Source of the DNA: an uncultured Collinsella sp.
GTDB taxonomy: Bacteria > Actinomycetota > Coriobacteriia > Coriobacteriales > Coriobacteriaceae
Length of the DNA stretch: 10,407 nucleotides
Assembly (NCBI GenBank): GCA_900552425.1
Contig: URZR01000048.1
Coordinates: 1 to 10,407 of the forward strand
Direction of reading: 5' to 3'
Shown here: piece by piece, positions 1-6,230 of the stretch
How positions within the stretch are numbered: position 1 is the first letter of the stretch
How the letters are laid out: the number at the start of each line of letters is the position of its first letter
Position numbers and translations under genes: made by a program
The notes under the pieces: model-generated
The model's input: only the letters and a program-made list of their open reading frames with translations
What the model was told of the DNA's origin: nothing
Databases searched by the model: none

Positions 1-717
1 GTTGTTTCGGGCGGCGCGGTCGGTTGTGACCAGGCCTCAGGTTGGGCTGCGGTCAACGCCGGCGGCAAACACGTCGTGGTGCTGGGGACGGGTGCCGACG
101 TGGTCTACCCGCGTTCGAGTGCGGGGCTTATTACGCGCACGCTCGATACGGGTGGCGCGGTCGTGTCGATATCCCCGTGGGGCATGGGTCCGCGCAAGTT
201 TTCCTTTCCACGCCGCAATCGCGTGATCGCGGCCCTGTCGCAAGCCCTCTTTGTTTCCGAGGCGGGTATGCCTTCCGGGACGTTTTCTACAGCCGAGGCT
301 GCTATGGATTTGGGGCGCGAACTTCTTGCCGTGCCGGGGTCGATCCTATCGCCCGAGTCGCGTGGCACGAATTACCTCATTGCGAACGGTGCCTGCTGCA
401 TCATCGACGAGGAATCTATCGAGATGGCTATCTCACGTATCTACGGCACCCTGCGCTACTCGCGCCCTGATGCTCCCGGCATTGCCGACCTGGATCCAAC
501 ACAGGAGACCGTGATGCATGCGCTCATCGCCTCTCCGCTCAAGGTCGACGACATTGCGGCGCTCGTCTCGCTCGATGCTGTCGGCGTACTTAAGCTCCTG
601 GGTTCGCTTGAGCTCGAGGGTCTTATCGAGCGCATGATGGATGGAAGGTATGCGCCCTCCAAGTTTGCCCTTCACGCCCAGACGCCCTTCGGTCACAATG
701 GAAAACGTGTCAATTAG
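1..717 (+). CDS. dprA: DNA-processing protein DprA, 3' part (5' end outside window)
   Basis: DprA/Smf binds incoming single-stranded DNA and helps load RecA during natural transformation; in many non-competent bacteria it is kept with unclear duties. The window holds the last 238 residues, in frame from base 1 to a TAG stop. Visible features of the Rossmann-like core are VVSGGAVGCDQASG at the left edge, GTGADVVYP near residue 31, the FPRRNRVIAALS block near residues 69-80, EAGMPSGTFSTAEAA, and AVPGSILSPESRGTN around residues 110-124. The last 70 or so residues, starting near ALIASPLKVDDIAALV, look like the winged-helix domain commonly fused to DprA. The usual ARGID motif reads AVGCD here, a departure from the common consensus. 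trmFO follows after 14 nt, so the two are probably cotranscribed. The family call is firm; whether this organism is transformable cannot be told from the window. Confidence 0.95.
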   Translation, partial: VVSGGAVGCDQASGWAAVNAGGKHVVVLGTGADVVYPRSSAGLITRTLDTGGAVVSISPWGMGPRKFSFPRRNRVIAALSQALFVSEAGMPSGTFSTAEAAMDLGRELLAVPGSILSPESRGTNYLIANGACCIIDEESIEMAISRIYGTLRYSRPDAPGIADLDPTQETVMHALIASPLKVDDIAALVSLDAVGVLKLLGSLELEGLIERMMDGRYAPSKFALHAQTPFGHNGKRVN

Positions 718-731
718 AAAGGTGTTTGCAG

Positions 732-2069
732 ATGCTGTTTGATCAGGTGACGGTTATCGGTGGCGGTCTGGCGGGTTCGGAGTGCGCGATTCAGCTTGCA
801 GATCGCGGGTTCGCCGTAAAGCTGTGCGAGATGCGCCCCCAGGTTAGCTCCCCGGCCCACCATACCGATCACCTGGCAGAGCTCGTCTGCTCCAATTCGT
901 TTAAGTCGACCCGTCCAGATTCCGCTGCTGGCCTACTAAAAGCCGAGCTCCAGCGCATGGGTTCAGTCCTGCTCGATTGCGCCCATCGCGCCGCTGTTCC
1001 CGCCGGTGGTGCCTTGGCGGTCGACCGCGTCAAGTTTTCCGAGTTTGTCGAGGCCGAGGTTGCCGCCCGTCCCAATATCGAGATCATTCACGGCGAGGTC
1101 ACGCAGATTCCCGAGGGTCACGTGGTCATTGCCGCCGGCCCCTTGTGCTCGCCGGCGCTGAGCGAAGAGGTCATGAAGCTCGTCGGTGGCGACGCCCTTG
1201 CGTTCTTCGATGCCGCGGCGCCGATCGTCGATGCCTCCACGCTCGATATGGACGTGCTGTTCTCGCAGTCGCGCTACGAGGAGCAGGGGAGCGGCGACTA
1301 TCTCAACGCTCCGCTCAATAAGGAGGAGTACGAGGCCTTTATCGAGGCGCTTACCACGGCCGACCGCGTGGTGCTCAAGGATTTTGAGGGCGGCGATCTG
1401 TTCCAGGCCTGCCAGCCTGCCGAGGAGGTTGCACGCACCGGCAAGGACGCCATTCGCTTTGGCGCCATGAAGCCCGTCGGCCTCACCGACCCGCGTACCG
1501 GACGTCGCCCCTGGGCGGCGATTCAGCTGCGTGCCGAGAACAAGGAGAAGACCGCTTATAATCTGGTGGGCTTCCAGACCAACCTGACCTTTGGCGAGCA
1601 GAAGCGCGTCTTCCATATGGTGCCGGGCCTGGAGAACGCTGAGTTCTTCCGCTACGGTGTCATGCACCGTAATACCTTTGTCGACGCCCCGCACGTCCTC
1701 GATGGCACCTTTGCCGTGCCCGGTACCGGCGTGCGCCTGGCCGGTCAGATCACCGGCACCGAGGGGTACATGGAAGCCGTGGCGACCGGTCTGCTCGCGG
1801 CGCTCAACACCTATGCCGAGGCTATCGGTGCCGCGGGCGTCGAGTTGCCCCGCGTGGGCGCCCTGGGCGCGCTCGTGGGCTATGCGACCGATCCTGCCAC
1901 CGTGGGCTACCAGCCCATGCATGTCAACTTTGGCCTGGTGCCGCCACTCGAGGATGGTAAGCGCCGCAGCAAACGCGACCGCTACCAGGCTTATGCGGAT
2001 CGCGCCCTCGAGGCCCTTGATGCCTATCTGGCCACTCGCCCCGATCTGTTTGGAGGCGACCGGTCATAG
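732..2069 (+). CDS. trmFO: methylenetetrahydrofolate--tRNA-(uracil-5-)-methyltransferase TrmFO
   Basis: TrmFO is a cytosolic FAD enzyme that methylates U54 in the T-loop of tRNA, taking carbon from methylenetetrahydrofolate and reducing it with NAD(P)H. The 445-residue product has the usual family length. It opens with the FAD-binding VIGGGLAGSE (residues 8-17), followed by EMRP, PAHHTD and the LVCSNS block. Cys53 and Cys227 (FQACQP) match the two functional cysteines known as Cys53 and Cys226 in Bacillus subtilis. Further signatures are GPMKPVGL-like FGAMKPVGLTDPRTG, NLVGFQT, GEQKRVF, PGLENAEFFRYGVMHRNTF and GQITGTEGYMEA. The ATG at 732 is chosen because AGAAAGG (716-722) lies 9 nt upstream; the in-frame TTG at 726 would leave only 3 nt. 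The stop overlaps the probable xerC start. The call is very secure. Confidence 0.97.
   Translation: MLFDQVTVIGGGLAGSECAIQLADRGFAVKLCEMRPQVSSPAHHTDHLAELVCSNSFKSTRPDSAAGLLKAELQRMGSVLLDCAHRAAVPAGGALAVDRVKFSEFVEAEVAARPNIEIIHGEVTQIPEGHVVIAAGPLCSPALSEEVMKLVGGDALAFFDAAAPIVDASTLDMDVLFSQSRYEEQGSGDYLNAPLNKEEYEAFIEALTTADRVVLKDFEGGDLFQACQPAEEVARTGKDAIRFGAMKPVGLTDPRTGRRPWAAIQLRAENKEKTAYNLVGFQTNLTFGEQKRVFHMVPGLENAEFFRYGVMHRNTFVDAPHVLDGTFAVPGTGVRLAGQITGTEGYMEAVATGLLAALNTYAEAIGAAGVELPRVGALGALVGYATDPATVGYQPMHVNFGLVPPLEDGKRRSKRDRYQAYADRALEALDAYLATRPDLFGGDRS
2052..2068 (+). promoter_or_regulatory. ribosome binding site and inferred start of xerC
   Basis: GGAGG at 2052-2056 lies in the last codons of trmFO. It is 6 nt before GTC 2063 and 9 nt before ATA 2066, both in the xerC frame. 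It is 21 nt before CTG 2078 and nearly 90 nt before GTG 2144, so it cannot serve those. The spacing is the main argument that translation of xerC begins at 2063-2068, despite the lack of a standard start codon. Confidence 0.55.
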
Positions 2070-2986
2070 CTTTTGACCTGTACGACACCGTCGACTCGTT
2101 TATCGCCTATATCGCACGTGTTGAGGGACTTTCTCCCAACACGGTGACTGCCTATGGCTCGAGGCTGGAGCGCTTTGCTGCCTGGTGCGAGCGCGTGGAT
2201 ATCGATGCTTTCTCTGCCGACGTGCGCACCATTCGTCGCTATCTTGCCGAGCTCTCGCGTGAGCAGGTGGCTCCCCGAACGCTTGCGGCGCACCTGTCGG
2301 CTATCCGTTCTCTCTATCGCTGGATGGCTGCCGAGGGGGTCGTGGAGGGCGATGCGGTCTCGGCAATTTCCTCGCCCAAGCTCCCGCGCGATCTGCCCGG
2401 TGTGCTGACGAACCAACAGGTGGAGGCGCTCCTCAAAGCCCCCGATACCTCAACTCCCGCGGGACTGCGCGATGCGGCGATGCTCGAGCTGCTCTATGCC
2501 TCGGGTGCTCGTATCTCTGAGCTCGCAGCACTCAATGTGGAGTCCATCGCTTGGTCCGAACGCACGCTGCGCCTGTGGGGCAAGGGGAGCAAAGAACGTA
2601 TCGTCCCTCTGTATCGTCGTGCGCTCGAGGCGACGCGCCTCTATATTGAGGAGGGGAGGCCGGAGTTGCTTGCTCGGGCAAAGCGCCGTGACCTCGCTAC
2701 CGGGCCGCATCCGCTGCTTATATCGGCGCGCGGCAATCGCATGAGCGCCGCCATGCTCCGGCGGCGGTTCCATACGCTGGCGACGCTCGCCGGCATTCCG
2801 GCCGACATCGCCCCGCATGCGATGCGCCATACCTTTGCGACCGACTTGCTCGAGGGCGGTGCGGACCTGCGCTCGGTTCAAGAGCTGCTGGGTCATGCGA
2901 GCTTGTCCACGACGCAGATCTACACGCATCTCACGCCCGATCGGCTCAAACGCGCCGTGGCTCAAGCCCATCCCCGAGGCGAATAG
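2066..2986 (+). CDS. xerC: tyrosine recombinase XerC/XerD-type, with non-canonical or damaged start
   Basis: A site-specific tyrosine recombinase of the Xer family, which resolves chromosome dimers at dif. Numbered from 2066 it has 306 residues, normal for XerC/D. The N-terminal SAM-like core-binding domain covers about residues 5-95 (DSFIAYIARVEGLSPNTVTAY near the start). The catalytic domain carries Arg149 (SGARISE), Lys173 (GKGSKER), His251 and Arg254 (HAMRH), His277 (LGHASLSTTQ) and the nucleophile Tyr286 (QIYTHL), so all active-site residues are present. The start is the odd point: the first ATG/GTG/TTG in frame is GTG 2144, which would remove a conserved N-terminal helix and has no good ribosome site. 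GGAGG at 2052-2056 instead points to ATA 2066, overlapping the trmFO stop as ATAG, or to GTC 2063. The frame is closed upstream by TGA at 2018. XerC rather than XerD is favoured by the trmFO neighbour. Confidence 0.9.
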   Translation: MAFDLYDTVDSFIAYIARVEGLSPNTVTAYGSRLERFAAWCERVDIDAFSADVRTIRRYLAELSREQVAPRTLAAHLSAIRSLYRWMAAEGVVEGDAVSAISSPKLPRDLPGVLTNQQVEALLKAPDTSTPAGLRDAAMLELLYASGARISELAALNVESIAWSERTLRLWGKGSKERIVPLYRRALEATRLYIEEGRPELLARAKRRDLATGPHPLLISARGNRMSAAMLRRRFHTLATLAGIPADIAPHAMRHTFATDLLEGGADLRSVQELLGHASLSTTQIYTHLTPDRLKRAVAQAHPRGE

Positions 2987-3035
2987 TGGCTGGGACGTCC
3001 CGCGCCGCACTCAGGTGTGTGGTTTTGATTGCGGG

Positions 3036-3064
3036 TTGGCAGGAAGATGCATTCCTGCTATCAT
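3036..3064 (+). promoter_or_regulatory. predicted housekeeping-sigma promoter for rpsB-tsf
   Basis: TTGGCA (3036-3041) and TATCAT (3059-3064) are separated by exactly 17 bp, and the -10 is preceded by TGC (3056-3058), giving an extended -10. Transcription would start near 3070-3072 and leave a leader of about 135 nt before rpsB. The match is good in both boxes and stands in front of the most codon-biased genes of the window. It is read from sequence only. Confidence 0.65.
3039..3058 (+). promoter_or_regulatory. inverted repeat filling the rpsB promoter spacer (operator-like)
   Basis: GCAGGAA (3039-3045) and TTCCTGC (3052-3058) are perfect 7-bp arms around GATGCA. The repeat starts within the -35 hexamer and ends with the TGC of the extended -10. 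Such a placement would let a dimeric protein block polymerase. It is not followed by a T-run, so it does not look like a terminator. Chance occurrence is possible. Confidence 0.4.
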
Positions 3065-3070
3065 TCATCG

Positions 3071-3205
3071 GGTTGCTTCACGGCAACAGGTTTTTATCAC
3101 GCACGCGCGGCTACTTCATACCGTGGTGCCCGGGCTTTGGTAGCACATGTCCGGGTTGGTTTTGGAGGATGACCCCGCGCGGAGGCAAACCACAGGAGGT
3201 TTAAC
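3071..3205 (+). promoter_or_regulatory. rpsB 5' leader, possible structured or autoregulatory region
   Basis: The predicted transcript begins with a small hairpin, GTTGC (3072-3076) and GCAAC (3083-3087), with a T-run at 3091-3095. A possible stem CCCGG/CCGGG (3129-3133 with 3151-3155) follows. GGAGG occurs three times (3164-3168, 3181-3185, 3195-3199); only the last, as AGGAGGT 5 nt before ATG 3206, is correctly placed. In several bacteria S2 represses its own rpsB-tsf mRNA through the leader, so a similar role is plausible here, but I recognise no known leader motif. Confidence 0.4.
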
Positions 3206-3934
3206 ATGGCTACCAAGATTAATATCCGCACCCTGCTCGAGGCCGGCTGCCACTTCGGTCACCAGACCCGTCGCTGGAACCCCAAGATGAAGCCGTTCAT
3301 CTTCGGTGAGCGCAACGGCATCTACATCCTCGACCTCAAGCAGACCATCCTCGACGCTGACCAGGCCTACACCTTCGTCAAGAACGTCGCCAAGGGTGGC
3401 AACGTGCTGTTCGTCGGCACCAAGAAGCAGGCTCAGGAGGCCGTCAAGAACGCTGCTGAGCGCGCCAACATGCCCTACATCAACCAGCGTTGGCTCGGCG
3501 GTATGCTGACCAACTTCGTCACCATCCGCTCTCGCATCAACCGCATGGAGGAGCTCGAGGCCATGGTCGAGGACGGCCGCATGGCTGTTCTGCCCAAGAA
3601 GGAGCAGGCTGTTCTCGGCAAGGAGCTCACCAAGCTCCAGACCAACCTCGGTGGCGCCCGCGACATGAAGGGTTTGCCCCAGGCTCTCTTCGTCATCGAC
3701 ACCAAGCGCGAGGAGAACGCCATCAAGGAGGCCCAGCGCCTGAACATCCCCGTCGTCGCTCTGATCGACACCAACTCCGATCCTGACGAGGTCGAGTACG
3801 GCATCCCCTGCAACGATGACGCTATCTCCGCTGTCACCCTTATGTGCGAGCTCATGGCTGACGCCTGCCTCGCTGGCTCCGGCAAGGAGCAGGTCTCCGA
3901 GGCCGAGATGGCCGCTGAGCCCAAGGCCGAGTAA
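3206..3934 (+). CDS. rpsB: 30S ribosomal protein S2
   Basis: Structural protein of the small ribosomal subunit, bound near the platform and needed for binding of S1 where S1 is present. The 242-residue product has the family signatures LLEAGCHFGHQTRRWNPKM (about residues 10-28), FIFGERNGIYILDL, VLFVGTKKQAQE, RWLGGMLTNF, LPKKEQAVL and the IPVVALIDTNSDP block near residues 180-200. A coiled-coil-like charged stretch with RMEELEAM lies between. AGGAGGT at 3194-3200 lies 5 nt before the ATG, so the start is secure. Codons are strongly biased to AAG, CTC, CGC, GAC and TCC, more so than in flanking dprA or xerC, as expected for high expression. tsf follows after 45 nt, the usual pairing. The C-terminal tail is short and acidic. 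Confidence 0.98.
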   Translation: MATKINIRTLLEAGCHFGHQTRRWNPKMKPFIFGERNGIYILDLKQTILDADQAYTFVKNVAKGGNVLFVGTKKQAQEAVKNAAERANMPYINQRWLGGMLTNFVTIRSRINRMEELEAMVEDGRMAVLPKKEQAVLGKELTKLQTNLGGARDMKGLPQALFVIDTKREENAIKEAQRLNIPVVALIDTNSDPDEVEYGIPCNDDAISAVTLMCELMADACLAGSGKEQVSEAEMAAEPKAE

Positions 3935-3979
3935 ATCAGTCTTAGTTAATTCTTTTTCATCTCTTTGAAAGGAACCACA

Positions 3980-4849
3980 ATGGCCCAGATTACCGCCGCT
4001 ATGGTCAAGCAGCTCCGCGAGATGACCGACTCCCCGATGATGGAGTGCAAGAAGGCTCTCGTCGAGGCAGACGGCGACATGGACGCCGCTGTCGACGTTC
4101 TGCGTAAGAACGGCCTTGCCAAGGCTGCCAAGAAGGCTGGCCGTGAGACCAACGAGGGCGCTGTCGCCGCGTTCGTCTCCGAGGATGGCAAGACCGGCGC
4201 TCTGCTCGAGCTTTCCTGCGAGACCGACTTCGTTGGCTCCAACGCCAAGTTCACCGGCTTTGCTTCCAAGGTCGCCGAGGTTGTCGCTACCACCGAGCCT
4301 GCTGACGTCGACGCTCTGCTCGAGAAGCCGATGGGCGAGGAGACCGTTTCCTCCGAGCTCACCGAGATGATTCACATCATGGGCGAGAACATGAAGATTT
4401 CCCGTTTCGCCGCCCGCAAGGCCGAGAACGGCGCGCTCGCTTCTTACATCCACATGGGTGGTAAGATCGGCGTCCTCGTCGAGTTCGCCTTCGAGAAGGC
4501 CGAGACCGCTCAGGCTGAGTCCTTCAAGACCTTTGCTCACGACGTTGCCCTTCAGGTTGCCGCCGTTGCCCCGATCTGCGCTACCCGCGATCAGGTTCCG
4601 GCCGAGACCGTCGAGCACGAGAAGCAGATCTACATGGCCCAGGCTGCCGAGTCCGGCAAGCCCGAGGCTATCCAGGAGAAGATGGCTGTTGGCCGTCTGG
4701 AGAAGTTCTACAAGCAGTCCGTGCTCACCGAGCAGGAGTTCATCAAGGACAGCTCCCTCACCATCAAGAAGTACGCTGAGCAGGTCTCCAAGGAGCTCGG
4801 CGACACCATTACCGTCGTTGCCTTTGACCGTCTGGTCCGTGGCGAGTAA
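3980..4849 (+). CDS. tsf: translation elongation factor Ts
   Basis: EF-Ts is the cytosolic guanine nucleotide exchange factor that regenerates EF-Tu-GTP from EF-Tu-GDP. The 289-residue protein is full length. It has the N-terminal UBA-like helix bundle (MVKQLREMTDSPMMECKKAL, residues 8-27), then LRKNGLAKAAKKAGRETNEG, and the core signature SCETDFV (residues 79-85). Asp83 and Phe84 correspond to the Asp80-Phe81 pair that disturbs the EF-Tu Mg2+ site in E. coli. The two core subdomains end with the C-terminal LTIKKYAEQVSKELGD block. The ATG at 3980 is preferred over the in-frame TTG at 3965 because GAAAGGA (3967-3973) lies 6 nt upstream of it and would overlap a TTG start. The gene shares the rpsB transcript, shows the same high-expression codon bias, and is followed by a strong terminator. 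Confidence 0.98.
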   Translation: MAQITAAMVKQLREMTDSPMMECKKALVEADGDMDAAVDVLRKNGLAKAAKKAGRETNEGAVAAFVSEDGKTGALLELSCETDFVGSNAKFTGFASKVAEVVATTEPADVDALLEKPMGEETVSSELTEMIHIMGENMKISRFAARKAENGALASYIHMGGKIGVLVEFAFEKAETAQAESFKTFAHDVALQVAAVAPICATRDQVPAETVEHEKQIYMAQAAESGKPEAIQEKMAVGRLEKFYKQSVLTEQEFIKDSSLTIKKYAEQVSKELGDTITVVAFDRLVRGE

Positions 4850-4872
4850 ATAAGCTCTTGTAGCTGGTAATG

Positions 4873-4907
4873 AGCAGGCTGTGGGTTTTACTCACAGCCT
4901 GCTTTTT
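4873..4907 (+). terminator. strong intrinsic terminator after tsf
   Basis: AGCAGGCTGTG (4873-4883) pairs perfectly with CACAGCCTGCT (4893-4903), extended inward by one G-T and one G-C pair around a TTTTA loop. The 3' side runs straight into TTTTT (4903-4907). It lies 23 nt after the tsf stop and closes the rpsB-tsf unit. Confidence 0.93.
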
Positions 4908-4910
4908 CAT

Positions 4911-4926
4911 GGCTCTTCTTAGAGCC
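4911..4926 (+). repeat. small inverted repeat between the tsf terminator and pyrH promoter
   Basis: GGCTCT (4911-4916) and AGAGCC (4921-4926) form a 6-bp stem with a TCTT loop, followed by TTTG. It begins 3 nt after the T-run of the tsf terminator and covers the -35/spacer zone of the proposed pyrH promoter. It could be a weak back-up terminator, an operator, or neutral. Confidence 0.4.
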
Positions 4927-4931
4927 TTTGA

Positions 4932-4937
4932 TAGAAT
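4932..4937 (+). promoter_or_regulatory. probable -10 box of a promoter for the pyrH operon
   Basis: TAGAAT is a good -10 hexamer placed 30 nt before the pyrH start and after a strong terminator, where a promoter is needed. No convincing -35 is found at 16-18 bp; the region at that distance reads ATGGCT. Transcription would start near 4944, giving a leader of about 24 nt. It may need an activator, or the operon may depend partly on read-through. Confidence 0.45.
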
Positions 4938-4967
4938 GTTGAGAGTTCAATCTAAAGGAGGATCGCT

Positions 4968-5690
4968 TTGTCCGACATCCGATATAAACGCGTGCTTCTT
5001 AAGCTTTCCGGCGAAGCACTGATGGGCGACGGCCACTATGGCATCGACCCCAAGGTTACCGACCATCTTGCCAAACAGGTCAAGGAGCTGCTCGCCGTTG
5101 GCCATGAGGTCGGCGTCGTTGTCGGCGGCGGCAATATTTTCCGCGGCATGGCCGGCGCCGCCGGTGGCATGGAGCGTGCTCAGGCCGACTACATGGGCAT
5201 GCTGGCAACCGTTATGAACGCGCTCGCCCTGCAGGATGCCTTCGAGCACAACGATGTTCCCTGCCGCGTGATGAGCGCTATCCAGATGAACGAGATCTGC
5301 GAGCCCTATATTCGCCGTCGCGCCATCAACCACCTTTCCAAGGGCAACGTCGTTATTTTTGCCGCCGGTTCGGGCAATCCGTACTTTACGACCGACACCG
5401 CCGCGGCTCTTCGTGCGTGCGAGATCGGCGCCGAGATTCTGATTAAAGCCACCAAGGTTGACGGCATCTACGACAAGGATCCCGTCAAGTGCGCCGATGC
5501 CGTCCGTTTTGACAAGATTACCTATCACGAGGTTCTCGTCCGCGGTCTGCAGGTTATGGATTCCACGGCTACGGCACTGTGCCAGGATAACCGTATGCCG
5601 ATTTTGGTCCTCAACATCGATGGCGAGGACACCGTCAAGCGCGCGCTTTCGGGTGAGCCCGTCGGCACGCTCGTCTATCAGGAGGATTAA
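4968..5690 (+). CDS. pyrH: uridylate kinase (UMP kinase)
   Basis: PyrH phosphorylates UMP to UDP with ATP, an essential step of pyrimidine nucleotide supply; the bacterial enzyme is a cytosolic hexamer of the amino-acid kinase fold, usually activated by GTP and inhibited by UTP. The 240-residue product shows LLKLSGEAL (10-18), the glycine loop VVGGGNIFRG (51-60), DYMGMLATVMNALALQ (74-89), the GSGNPYFTTDTAA block (134-146), KATKVDGIYDKDP (160-172) and MDSTA (197-201), all standard for the family. The start is TTG, supported by AAGGAGG (4955-4961) 6 nt upstream and by the correct N-terminus SDIRYKRVLLKLSGE. frr follows 2 nt after the stop, and its ribosome site lies within the last pyrH codons, so the two are translationally close. 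The call is secure. Confidence 0.98.
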   Translation: MSDIRYKRVLLKLSGEALMGDGHYGIDPKVTDHLAKQVKELLAVGHEVGVVVGGGNIFRGMAGAAGGMERAQADYMGMLATVMNALALQDAFEHNDVPCRVMSAIQMNEICEPYIRRRAINHLSKGNVVIFAAGSGNPYFTTDTAAALRACEIGAEILIKATKVDGIYDKDPVKCADAVRFDKITYHEVLVRGLQVMDSTATALCQDNRMPILVLNIDGEDTVKRALSGEPVGTLVYQED

Positions 5691-5692
5691 GC

Positions 5693-6229
5693 ATGGCAGA
5701 GAACATCACCGCCCATATGGACAAGTCGCTCGAGTCCCTCAAGCATAACTTCTCCAAGGTTCGTACCGGCCGCGCCAATGCCAACATTCTGTCCGACATC
5801 ACCGTCGATTATTACGGTGTTCCCACGCCGGTCACGCAGGTTGCCGCCGTCAAGACCCCCGAGGCCCACATGCTGCTCATCGAGCCGTGGGACAAGGCGC
5901 TTATCAACGCTATCGTCAAGGCCATCGGCGCTTCCGATCTGGGTATTACCCCCAACTCCGATGGCACCGTCGTTCGTCTGCCGTTCCCGGCTCCCACCGA
6001 GGAGCGCCGTCGCGAGCTCGTCAAGGAGTGCCGCGAGTACGCCGAGCAGGCCAAGGTGTCTATCCGTAACATCCGTCGCGACTTCAACAACAAGCTCGAG
6101 CGCGATGAGGAGCTCACCGAGGACGATGTCCGTCGCGAGCAGGCCAAGGTCCAGAAGCACACCGATGAGTATGTCGCCAAGGTCGAGGAGCTTCTGAAGG
6201 AAAAAGAAGCCGAGGTCATGGAGATCTAA
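5693..6229 (+). CDS. frr: ribosome recycling factor
   Basis: RRF splits post-termination ribosomes together with EF-G, in the cytosol. The product has 178 residues, a few fewer than the usual 185 or so; the missing residues are at the N-terminus, where the protein begins directly with MAENITAHMDKSLESLKHNF. The three-helix bundle domain includes KVRTGRANANIL (22-33) and the long C-terminal charged helices with VSIRNIRRDFNNKL and EEL-rich repeats. The middle domain covers VDYYGVPTPVTQVA to the PLPFPAPTEERRRELVK-like region. GGAGG (5681-5685) lies 7 nt before the ATG. The gap to the next gene is 1 nt, with GGAG at 6220-6223 inside frr serving uppS. Confidence 0.98.
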   Translation: MAENITAHMDKSLESLKHNFSKVRTGRANANILSDITVDYYGVPTPVTQVAAVKTPEAHMLLIEPWDKALINAIVKAIGASDLGITPNSDGTVVRLPFPAPTEERRRELVKECREYAEQAKVSIRNIRRDFNNKLERDEELTEDDVRREQAKVQKHTDEYVAKVEELLKEKEAEVMEI

Positions 6230-6230
6230 G

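Larger units (their letters stand above)
2987..3205 (+). other. xerC-rpsB intergenic region, 219 nt
   Basis: This is the longest gene-free stretch. From left to right it holds a perfect 10-bp palindrome GGGACGTCCC (2992-3001) just after the xerC stop, then the rpsB promoter with its spacer dyad (3036-3064), a small hairpin (3072-3087) with a T-run, a possible CCCGG/CCGGG stem (3129-3133 with 3151-3155), and three GGAGG motifs. No strong xerC terminator is visible, so some read-through from the dprA-trmFO-xerC transcript into rpsB is likely. No protein-coding gene is supported here on either strand. Confidence 0.7.

Noticed and set aside
3072..3095. Hairpin GTTGC/GCAAC with T-run as a terminator of xerC
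   Set aside because: The stem is 5 bp and begins right at the predicted rpsB transcript start. It would terminate the rpsB transcript as much as the xerC one, so it is listed only as part of the leader.
3169..3204. Tiny upstream frame MTPRGGKPQEV ending 1 nt before the rpsB ATG
   Set aside because: Its GGAGG (3164-3168) touches the ATG with no spacer, so initiation is unlikely, and the peptide resembles nothing known. The neat end at TAA 3202 is probably chance.
3116..4618. Long open frame of 500 codons on the minus strand across rpsB and tsf
   Set aside because: It mirrors the highly biased codons of two certain genes on the + strand, is rich in Leu, Gly, Asp, Glu and Val as expected of such a shadow, and matches no known protein type.
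4928..4956. Alternative promoter TTGATA with TCTAAA 17 bp downstream before pyrH
   Set aside because: The supposed -10 would overlap the pyrH ribosome binding site and leave almost no leader, so TAGAAT at 4932 is the better -10.
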